A DNA stretch of 48,544 nucleotides from Candidatus Choladousia intestinavium (GTDB lineage Bacteria > Bacillota > Clostridia > Lachnospirales > Lachnospiraceae), in the NCBI GenBank assembly GCA_018712785.1, contig DVGK01000059.1:1-48544 (forward strand), written 5' to 3'. The notes below the pieces were generated by a model that saw only the letters and a program-made list of their open reading frames with translations, searched no databases and was not told the origin of the DNA. Shown piece after piece: positions 8,132 through 14,661 of this stretch (position 1 is its first letter; the number at the start of each line of letters is the position of its first letter). Position numbers and translations under genes: made by a program.

Positions 8132-8935
8132 CTACATCCGGTAGATGCAGATTCTGGCTCCCGGCTCCGTTTTCTGGAGAATTCTTATCATGTCTTTTTC
8201 GCTGACAGCCACACAGCCCCCCGTATAGGGTCTTGGGCCGAAACAGTGAAAGAAGATGGCTGACCCCATATCATAGACGCATTCCCTGTTGAAATCCGTA
8301 AACATCCCGTAGTTATAATGCGGGGAAAATTCAATCAGATGCTCGCCCCTGCAGTCGTGGGGCTTTTCACGGATATCGATAAGCTGGTTGTAATACTGCT
8401 CATCCCCACACCAGTAGAGGTAGGGATTCAGTTTTACGTACTCCATTCCCGCGCCGGGATTGTCCTTGATTCCGAAAGCGCGGGTCAGGCGGAAGACTCC
8501 CACCGGTGTCTTCTGATCCCCCTCCCGGATTTTCCCGATTCCCTCTTTGCCTACATAGCCGGGACATTCCAGAAGAAGTTCCCAGCCCTCCAAAGCTTTC
8601 TGGTACAGACAGACCCTGGCGTTTGTGCGGCCTGTATATTTAACGAAGACCAGCTGATTGACCAGGGGATCTTTTTGATAGCGGGCCAGAATCCGGCTCC
8701 ATCGGTTTTCCTTTACGGTGACGGAGAAACGGAGGGCGTTCTGACCGGTTCCGGCAAAAACCACAGCCCTTCCAGGCTTTCTGGCCAGCAGCCGGTTTCC
8801 TTTTATAATCGAAATAATCCTGGGATTGCTGCTTCTCAGAAGGATTTTGCCGGAAAAGCAGGGAAGTCTGAGCGTATAAGCTTCCTGTGGAATTAAAGTG
8901 AGCTTTCTTAATTTAGAAAGTCCTTCGCGCTTCAA
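8132..8935 (-). CDS. L,D-transpeptidase (YkuD) family protein with an Ig-like N-terminal region
   Basis: Two parts are visible in 267 aa. Residues about 20-75 resemble a bacterial Ig-like (BIG2-type) module (RSSNPRIISI...ARKPGRAVVFAGTG). The C-terminal part is a YkuD catalytic domain with His230 and Cys241 in the HCFGPRPYTGGC signature. YkuD enzymes form 3-3 peptide cross-links or attach lipoproteins to peptidoglycan outside the cell. No signal peptide or membrane segment is seen. The only plausible start in the region is TTG at 8935-8933, with GAAGGA about 8 nt upstream. It lies 21 nt behind gldA on the same strand, so the two are probably co-transcribed although functionally unrelated. Confidence 0.8.
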   Translation of the reverse strand: MKREGLSKLRKLTLIPQEAYTLRLPCFSGKILLRSSNPRIISIIKGNRLLARKPGRAVVFAGTGQNALRFSVTVKENRWSRILARYQKDPLVNQLVFVKYTGRTNARVCLYQKALEGWELLLECPGYVGKEGIGKIREGDQKTPVGVFRLTRAFGIKDNPGAGMEYVKLNPYLYWCGDEQYYNQLIDIREKPHDCRGEHLIEFSPHYNYGMFTDFNRECVYDMGSAIFFHCFGPRPYTGGCVAVSEKDMIRILQKTEPGARICIYRM

Positions 8936-8956
8936 TTTCTTTTCCTTCTTTCAAGA

Positions 8957-10057
8957 TTATTGCTCATCAAGAAAATACCTTCCGTATGCGTCAGCAGCCT
9001 TAATAGCGGCGGCTACTGATTCCGGTGTGACTTCAAAGGGCATATTGTGGAGGGTATCGTTTTCGGCGCAGGCAGCCTTGGCTACGGCCATGATTTTTTC
9101 ATCTGTGACTTCCTTGACTCCCAGCTCGCCAAGAGTTACGGGAAGACCTACTTCAATGCAGAAATCCAGCACCTCTTCCAGCTCCTCGGAGGAAACGTTC
9201 TCCAGAACAAGCTGGGTGATGGTGCCGAAGGCCACTTTTTCTCCGTGGTACATGGAATGGCATTCCTCCAGCACCGTTAGTCCGTTGTGAATGGCGTGAG
9301 CCCCGGCCAGTCCGGCGCTTTCAAAGCCGATGCCGGAGAGAAGGGTGTTGGCTTCAATCACCTTTTCCACCGCGGCGGTGCAGGCTCCGGCTTCCAGGGC
9401 GATTTTTGCCTTTACACCTTCTTCCATCAACGTGTCAAAGCACAGCTTGGCCAAAGCCATGGCTGCTTCTGTGGTTTTGCCTCCGGCGCAGGAGGTCGCC
9501 TGGCTTCTCTGGCAGGCCCTGGCTTCAAAATAGGTGGCCAGGGCGTCCCCCATACCGGCCACCGTAAGGCGCACCGGGGAGCTGGCGATGATATCTGTAT
9601 CCATCAGTACCAGATTGGGGTTGGCGGGAAGGAAAAGATATTCCTGGAATACGCCTTCATCGGTGTAGAGAACAGAGAGGGCGCTGCAGGGCGCGTCGGT
9701 AGAAGCGATGGTGGGGCAGATCACGACAGGCGTTTTCTGATAATAGGCTACCGCCTTGGCAGTATCGAAGATCTTTCCGCCGCCGATACCGATGACCAGA
9801 TCACAGCTTTTTTCCTTCATAACTTCTGTCAGACGGCTGATTTCTGTCTTGCTGCATTCTCCCTGAAAGAAATCAAATTCCGTTTCACACGCCTGATCCT
9901 TAAAGCTTTCTTCGATCTGTGCGCCGATCCGTTTATACCCGCCTTTGCTGATGAGAATCAGGGCCTTTTTGCCGTAGCCGGCCGCATAGGCGCCTAATTT
10001 TTTTATTTCGCCGGGGCCCTGGATATATTTGGACGGGCTGATTAATATTTTGCTCAT
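8957..10057 (-). CDS. gldA: glycerol dehydrogenase (iron/zinc alcohol dehydrogenase family)
   Basis: Cytosolic NAD-dependent oxidation of glycerol to dihydroxyacetone, or the reverse. The product is 366 aa, the usual size. Seen are the nucleotide-binding GIGGGKIFDTAKAVA, the segment TIASTDAPCSALSV containing the substrate-side Asp, and the metal-binding histidines in AGAHAIHNGL and CHSMYHGEK. The ATG at 10057 is used because AAAGGAG lies just upstream; an in-frame ATG eight codons earlier lacks a site. Related diol dehydrogenases share the fold, so the natural substrate could differ. It leads a two-gene transcript with the YkuD gene and has its own promoter. Confidence 0.92.
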   Translation of the reverse strand: MSKILISPSKYIQGPGEIKKLGAYAAGYGKKALILISKGGYKRIGAQIEESFKDQACETEFDFFQGECSKTEISRLTEVMKEKSCDLVIGIGGGKIFDTAKAVAYYQKTPVVICPTIASTDAPCSALSVLYTDEGVFQEYLFLPANPNLVLMDTDIIASSPVRLTVAGMGDALATYFEARACQRSQATSCAGGKTTEAAMALAKLCFDTLMEEGVKAKIALEAGACTAAVEKVIEANTLLSGIGFESAGLAGAHAIHNGLTVLEECHSMYHGEKVAFGTITQLVLENVSSEELEEVLDFCIEVGLPVTLGELGVKEVTDEKIMAVAKAACAENDTLHNMPFEVTPESVAAAIKAADAYGRYFLDEQ

Positions 10058-10107
10058 AAGAGTTCTCCTTTCCTGATTCAAAATTTACAGGTTTTCCTGA
10101 TTCTTTT

Positions 10108-10136
10108 ATTCTATTATGATTTGACTGCGGATGCAA
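10108..10136 (-). promoter_or_regulatory. promoter of gldA
   Basis: Read on the minus strand, TTGCAT (10136-10131), a 17-nt spacer and TAGAAT (10113-10108) lie about 50 nt before the gldA ATG. Together with the opposing promoter at 10162 they form a compact divergent control region. Confidence 0.65.
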
Positions 10137-10161
10137 GTAGATCGTATTTTGAAAAGACGTA

Positions 10162-10190
10162 TTGCGGGGATTCGGCCTGCGTGGTATTAT
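10162..10190 (+). promoter_or_regulatory. promoter of the histidine phosphatase gene
   Basis: TTGCGG (10162-10167), 17-nt spacer, TATTAT (10185-10190), about 30 nt before the start codon. It diverges from the gldA promoter. Confidence 0.6.
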
Positions 10191-10220
10191 TTTCTAAAAG
10201 CAGCATGAGGAGGAAAGAGA

Positions 10221-10994
10221 ATGAGACTGTTGTTTATCCGGCACGGGGATCCGGATTACGTAAATGATACCCTTACAGAAAAGGGGCATAGGGAGGCTAT
10301 GCTTCTGGCCGGAACCGCGGACAGGCTGAATCTGGGTACCTGTTTTGTTTCGCCGCTGGGCCGGGCCAGGGATACGGCATCCTATTCCCTGGAAAAGACA
10401 GGAAAGGAGGGGACGGTGCTGAACTGGCTTCAGGAATTTCCGGCCAGAGTGGATCTGAACCAGTCTGAAGAGCTCCAGAAAGCATATGCGGACTGCAAGA
10501 AATTTAACGGGAAGTACATTCCAAGAATCCCCTGGGATGTCCTTCCTTCTTACTGGACGTCCCATCCAGAATACATACACCGGGAGGAGTGGAGAAATTC
10601 CGAGATAGCCAGATGCAGCGATATGGTGGAGGTATATGATTCGGTTACGAAAAAATTCGATGATTTTCTGGCGGAACACGGCTATGTGCGGGACGGACTT
10701 CGGTACCGGGAAGAGCGGGAATCAAAAGAGACGCTCACTTTTTTCTGCCATTTTGCCATTACCTGCGTTTTTTTGTCGCATCTGTGGAATGTCTCGCCCT
10801 TCATTCTATGGCACAGTCTTGTGCTGGCTCCCACCTCTGTATCGGAGATTGTCACAGAGGAGAGAGAAAAGGGCTGCGTGTACTTTCGCGCCACGAAGCT
10901 GGGCGACCAGTCTCATCTGTTCATCGCCGGGGAGGCGCCCTCCTTCGCAGCCAGGTTCTGCGAGGTGTTCTCGGATAAAGGACACCGGCATTAA
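10221..10994 (+). CDS. histidine phosphatase superfamily protein
   Basis: A 257-aa protein opening with the phosphohistidine loop FIRHGDPDY (Arg7-His8-Gly9), typical of the phosphoglycerate-mutase-like histidine phosphatase superfamily. A distal FFCHFAIT segment (about residue 175) supplies the second conserved His. Members dephosphorylate small metabolites, sugars or proteins, and nothing here fixes the substrate. The tail is longer than in CobC or PhoE proteins. AGGAGG sits 7 nt before the ATG. It precedes homoserine dehydrogenase by 65 nt with no terminator, so co-transcription with hom is likely. Confidence 0.85.
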   Translation: MRLLFIRHGDPDYVNDTLTEKGHREAMLLAGTADRLNLGTCFVSPLGRARDTASYSLEKTGKEGTVLNWLQEFPARVDLNQSEELQKAYADCKKFNGKYIPRIPWDVLPSYWTSHPEYIHREEWRNSEIARCSDMVEVYDSVTKKFDDFLAEHGYVRDGLRYREERESKETLTFFCHFAITCVFLSHLWNVSPFILWHSLVLAPTSVSEIVTEEREKGCVYFRATKLGDQSHLFIAGEAPSFAARFCEVFSDKGHRH

Positions 10995-11059
10995 AGGCTT
11001 CAGATCCCCGGCATACAGAAAACAAAGGGAAAAACGGGAAAGGAAAGATAGCTGAGAAG

Positions 11060-12355
11060 ATGGAAGAAAAGATCATTCAGATAGCCCTGCTGGGGCTTGG
11101 GACCGTAGGATACGGAACGTATAAGGTGCTGAAAAGCCAGGAACAGGAAATGCAGAAGAAAATCGGGGCCCGGCTCCGGGTAAAGAAGATTTTAGTCCGG
11201 AATGTAGAAAAGGCGGCGGCCAGGGTGGAGGATCCTTCCGTGGTTACGGATTCCTGGGAGGAAATTTTAAAGGATCCCGAAATTCAGATTGTAGCAGAGC
11301 TGATGGGAGGCCTGGAGCCGGCCGGAACGTATATTGAGCAGGCCCTTCTGGCCGGGAAGCATGTGGTGACGGCCAATAAAGACCTTCTGGCAGCCAATCA
11401 CGGAAAGCTTTTAGATCTGGCCGGAGAGAAGAAATGCGATCTTCTGTTTGAAGCCGCGGTGGCCGGGGCCATTCCGGTTATCACGCCTCTTAAGCAGTCC
11501 CTGGCGGCCAACCATCTGGATGAGATTATGGGAATCGTCAACGGAACCACGAATTTTATCCTTACGAAGATGACCCAGGAAGGAATGGAGTTTTCAGAAG
11601 CTCTGGCCCTAGCCGCGGATCTCGGATACGCGGAGGCGGATCCTACGGCCGATATAGAAGGGCTGGACGCAGGAAGGAAGGTTGCCATCCTGGCCTCCAT
11701 CGCCTATAATTCCAGAGTGTCCTTTGAGGATGTGTACACGGAGGGAATCACAAAGATCACGGCAAAGGATATGGGCTATGCCAAAGAGATGGGGTGCGTG
11801 ATTAAGCTTATCGGTATGAGCCGCTGCGACGGAGAAGAGATTGAAGCCTATGTGGCTCCCATGCTGATTCCCCAGTCTCATCCCCTTGCTTCTGTAAATG
11901 ACGCCTACAATGCGGTCTTTGTCCATGGAGACGCGGTGGGAGACGCTATGTTTTTCGGAAAGGGGGCCGGAGAGCTTCCCACGGCCAGCGCGGTGGCCGG
12001 AGATCTCTTTGAGATAGCAAGAAACATTCTCCATGGCTGCTGCGGCAGAATTGCCTGCACCTGCTATAAGCACCTTACGGTTCGGCCCATGTGCCGGGTA
12101 AAGAGCCGGTATTTTCTGAGAATCCAGGTAGAGGACCGCTCCGGCGTGCTGGCGGAGCTGGCGGCTGTGTTCGCCAGGTTTCAGGTCAGCGTGGAGCAGG
12201 TGATACAGAAAAAGAAGCAGAGCGAATGGGCGGAGCTGGTGATTATCACCGAGGAGGTAAAAGAGGGGGATATGGAGCAGGCGCTTTCGGCGATCCGGGA
12301 GAAAGCCTGCACCAGAGAGATTTCTTCTGTCATCCGGGCCTATGGTGAGAAATAG
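11060..12355 (+). CDS. hom: homoserine dehydrogenase
   Basis: NAD(P)-dependent reduction of aspartate semialdehyde to homoserine, the branch point to threonine and methionine. The 431-aa protein has the Rossmann motif GLGTVG (12-17), the family signature IVNGTTNFILT, and the catalytic LGYAEADPTADIEGLDA segment. A C-terminal ACT-like domain (about 350-431), usually the site of threonine feedback, is present. The ribosome site is weak (GGAAAG about 13 nt upstream). The partner enzyme Asd is encoded far away at 43.5 kb. Threonine made here also feeds the aminopropanol arm of cobalamin, which may or may not explain its place beside the B12 locus. Confidence 0.96.
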   Translation: MEEKIIQIALLGLGTVGYGTYKVLKSQEQEMQKKIGARLRVKKILVRNVEKAAARVEDPSVVTDSWEEILKDPEIQIVAELMGGLEPAGTYIEQALLAGKHVVTANKDLLAANHGKLLDLAGEKKCDLLFEAAVAGAIPVITPLKQSLAANHLDEIMGIVNGTTNFILTKMTQEGMEFSEALALAADLGYAEADPTADIEGLDAGRKVAILASIAYNSRVSFEDVYTEGITKITAKDMGYAKEMGCVIKLIGMSRCDGEEIEAYVAPMLIPQSHPLASVNDAYNAVFVHGDAVGDAMFFGKGAGELPTASAVAGDLFEIARNILHGCCGRIACTCYKHLTVRPMCRVKSRYFLRIQVEDRSGVLAELAAVFARFQVSVEQVIQKKKQSEWAELVIITEEVKEGDMEQALSAIREKACTREISSVIRAYGEK

Positions 12356-12357
12356 AT

Positions 12358-12456
12358 ATGAAGAGTAAATCGTTTTTGCGTCACCTTGACTTTCAGAAGC
12401 TTCACAGCTATAATGACTTTGAGTTTTCAGATGGCAGCTTCCGAATGAGAAAATAG
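12358..12456 (+). CDS. possible 32-aa small protein behind hom
   Basis: An ATG two bases after the hom stop opens a 32-codon frame ending at TAG 12454-12456. The product is mildly basic and aromatic (begins MKSKSFLRHLDF, ends GSFRMRK) with no membrane segment. A GGTGAGA stretch inside the hom end might serve as ribosome site, or translation could re-initiate. I do not recognise it. It could equally be noncoding spacer before the terminator. Confidence 0.3.
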   Translation: MKSKSFLRHLDFQKLHSYNDFEFSDGSFRMRK

Positions 12457-12472
12457 ATGTTCGGATTTCCCG

Positions 12473-12505
12473 GGCGGCGTTTCCAAAAGGGAAGGGCCGC
12501 CTTTT
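12473..12505 (+). terminator. intrinsic terminator after hom
   Basis: GGCGGC (12473-12478) pairs with GCCGCC (12496-12501), an inner TTCC/GGAA stem lies within, and TTTT follows. The position, 34 nt before the cbiK start, separates hom from the cobalamin genes, though no clear promoter for cbiK is visible after it. Confidence 0.7.
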
Positions 12506-12538
12506 GATGTAAAGATAAAAAGAATTGAGGAGCGGCAA

Positions 12539-13363
12539 ATGACAGTAAACCAGCCTTTTTATGGAAAGAAAAGTGATACAGAGAAAGGGATCCTGGTGGT
12601 AAGCTTCGGAACCAGTTATCCTGAGACGAGAGAAAAAACCATTGATAAAATTGAAGAGGAGATTCACGAATCCTATCCGGACTTTGCGCTGTACCGGGCC
12701 TGGACCAGCGGGATGATTATCCGGAAGATTCTGAAACGGGACGGCGTCCGTATCTGCAACGTCACAGAAGCTATGGAACAGATGCGGGCGGACGGCATCC
12801 GGGAGGTAGTGGTCCAGCCTACCCATGTGCTGAACGGAATCGAAAACGATCAGATGATCCGGGATGCAGGAGCCTTTGAGAGGGACTTTGATCGGATTGT
12901 GTTCGGCGCTCCCCTTCTGACATCCCAGGAGGATAATGAAAGAGTCATTCAGGCCGTGGTGCGGGAGATGCCCCTGAAGGAAGATGAGGCTCTTGTATTT
13001 ATGGGACATGGCACTTCCCATTTCGCGAATTCCATTTACGCGGCTTTGGATTACCAGTTTAAGGACAGAGGGTATAAAAATGTGTTTATGGGAACAGTAG
13101 AAGCGTATCCCAGCATGGAATCTCTGATGAAGATGGTCTGTCAGAATTCGCCCAGACGGGTGATTCTGGCTCCCTTTATGATTGTAGCGGGAGATCATGC
13201 CTCTAACGATATGTCCGGTGAGGAGGATTCCTGGAAGTCAGAGTTTGAGGCGGCAGGGTTCCAGGTGGAGTGCAGGATGAAGGGGCTGGGCGAATATCCG
13301 GAAATCCGTCAGATCTTTATCGATCATGTCCGGGACGCGCTGGCTTTAAACGAGAAGGAATGA
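12539..13363 (+). CDS. cbiK: sirohydrochlorin cobaltochelatase CbiK
   Basis: Inserts Co(II) into sirohydrochlorin (factor II), the entry reaction that commits tetrapyrrole to the anaerobic cobalamin route. The 274-aa protein opens its chelatase fold with LVVSFGTSYPETREKTI. The two metal-binding/catalytic histidines of the family are His157 in MGHGTSHFANSIY and His220 in IVAGDHASNDM. There is no signal peptide, so it is the cytosolic form and not the periplasmic heme-binding type. GAGGAG lies about 7 nt before the ATG. It is followed by hemA and the hemC-cobA-hemD fusion on the same strand with short gaps. Confidence 0.95.
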   Translation: MTVNQPFYGKKSDTEKGILVVSFGTSYPETREKTIDKIEEEIHESYPDFALYRAWTSGMIIRKILKRDGVRICNVTEAMEQMRADGIREVVVQPTHVLNGIENDQMIRDAGAFERDFDRIVFGAPLLTSQEDNERVIQAVVREMPLKEDEALVFMGHGTSHFANSIYAALDYQFKDRGYKNVFMGTVEAYPSMESLMKMVCQNSPRRVILAPFMIVAGDHASNDMSGEEDSWKSEFEAAGFQVECRMKGLGEYPEIRQIFIDHVRDALALNEKE

Positions 13364-13401
13364 AGCAGATAAGACAGAATAAAGCTTAAGGAGCTGTTGG
13401 G

Positions 13402-14646
13402 ATGGGAATACAGATGATCGGCATTGACCATAACCGGGCGGTGCTGGATGTGCGTATGATTTTTTCATTTACAAAAAAGGATGCCGGAAAGGCTGTGGAG
13501 GCGCTGAAGCAGGTTCCGGGAATTGAGGGCTGCGTCCTCCTTTCCACCTGCAACCGCATGGAGCTCTGGGCCAGTACGGACGACACTTTTTCAGGCTCGC
13601 TCTACGAATGGCTCTGTATGCACAGAGAGGTTTCCCCAAGGAAGTATGAAGGGTACTTTGTCAGCAGAAGAGGCAGGGAGGCAGTACACCATCTTTTCCG
13701 CCTTGCAGGCGGCCTGGAGTCCAGAATCCTGGGAGAGGATCAGATCGTTACCCAGGTGGGTGATGCCCTGGCTCTGGCCAGAGAACATTACGCGGCAGAT
13801 CACGTGCTGGAGACGCTGTTTCGCCAGGCGGTGACCGCGGCCAAAAAGGTAAAGACGAATGTGCCTTTATCCCCCTCGGATACCTCTGTGGTGCGGACGG
13901 CCATACAGACCCTGAAGCAGAAAGGGATGGAGTTTCAGGGGAAGAAATGTCTTGTGATCGGAAACGGGGTCATGGGAAAATTGGCCGCCACACAGCTAAA
14001 AGAACAGGGAGCCCATGTGACAGTAACTGTGCGCCAGTACCGCAGCGGAATCGTGGAGATTCCCAGAGACTGCAGCAGGATTGATTACGGAAAGAGGATG
14101 GAGCTTTTTGGGGATTCGGATTATGTGGTGAGCGCTACTGTAAGTCCCAATTATACTTTGACCAGGGAACTCATAGAACCAAAACTAAAGGGACCGGTGA
14201 CGCTGATTGACCTTGCGGTTCCAAGAGATATAGATCCCGGGGCAGCGTCTCTTCCTGGCGTGACCCTTTATGACATAGACTGCTTTCAGGAGGAGGCCCG
14301 CAGTGAGGAACAGAAAAAGGCGATCCGGGAAGCAGAAAAGATATTTGAAGAGCAGATGGAAGAATTTTATGTCTGGTATGAGTGCCGGGATATGATTCCA
14401 AAGATTCAGGAGATTAAAGAAAAAGCGGCTCTGGATCTGGGACTGCGTCTGCAGAAAAAGATTCGGAATCTTCCGGTAACGCCGGGAGAACAGGAAAAAC
14501 TCCAGGAGGAGATCCAGTCCGCGGCCATAAGAGCGGTGAACAAGATGCTGTTCGGACTCAGGGACAATATGGGAGCGGGAAGTTTTCGGGAATGCCTGGA
14601 CGCGCTGGAACAGGTATACGGTGAAAGTCAGATTATTAAAACGTGA
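13402..14646 (+). CDS. hemA: glutamyl-tRNA reductase
   Basis: Reduces glutamyl-tRNA-Glu with NADPH to glutamate-1-semialdehyde, the first step of the C5 route to 5-aminolevulinate. 414 aa. The catalytic Cys50 is in LLSTCNRMELW, followed by the LGEDQI segment of the catalytic domain, the NADPH-binding VIGNGVMGKLA, and a C-terminal helical dimerisation region. AAGGAG lies 9 nt before the ATG. It is 38 nt after cbiK and 15 nt before the hemC fusion, consistent with one transcript. Its product is used by hemL, which lies in the riboswitch-controlled operon 4 kb downstream. Confidence 0.96.
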   Translation: MGIQMIGIDHNRAVLDVRMIFSFTKKDAGKAVEALKQVPGIEGCVLLSTCNRMELWASTDDTFSGSLYEWLCMHREVSPRKYEGYFVSRRGREAVHHLFRLAGGLESRILGEDQIVTQVGDALALAREHYAADHVLETLFRQAVTAAKKVKTNVPLSPSDTSVVRTAIQTLKQKGMEFQGKKCLVIGNGVMGKLAATQLKEQGAHVTVTVRQYRSGIVEIPRDCSRIDYGKRMELFGDSDYVVSATVSPNYTLTRELIEPKLKGPVTLIDLAVPRDIDPGAASLPGVTLYDIDCFQEEARSEEQKKAIREAEKIFEEQMEEFYVWYECRDMIPKIQEIKEKAALDLGLRLQKKIRNLPVTPGEQEKLQEEIQSAAIRAVNKMLFGLRDNMGAGSFRECLDALEQVYGESQIIKT

Positions 14647-14661
14647 CGGAGGAGACTTTGG

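Noticed and set aside
9287-9997. 236-codon plus-strand frame
   Set aside because: Glycine-rich shadow antisense to gldA.
11609-13198. 529-codon open frame on the minus strand across hom and cbiK
   Set aside because: It is antisense to two well-supported genes, has no family resemblance, and is His/Ser/Leu-rich as expected of a shadow frame.
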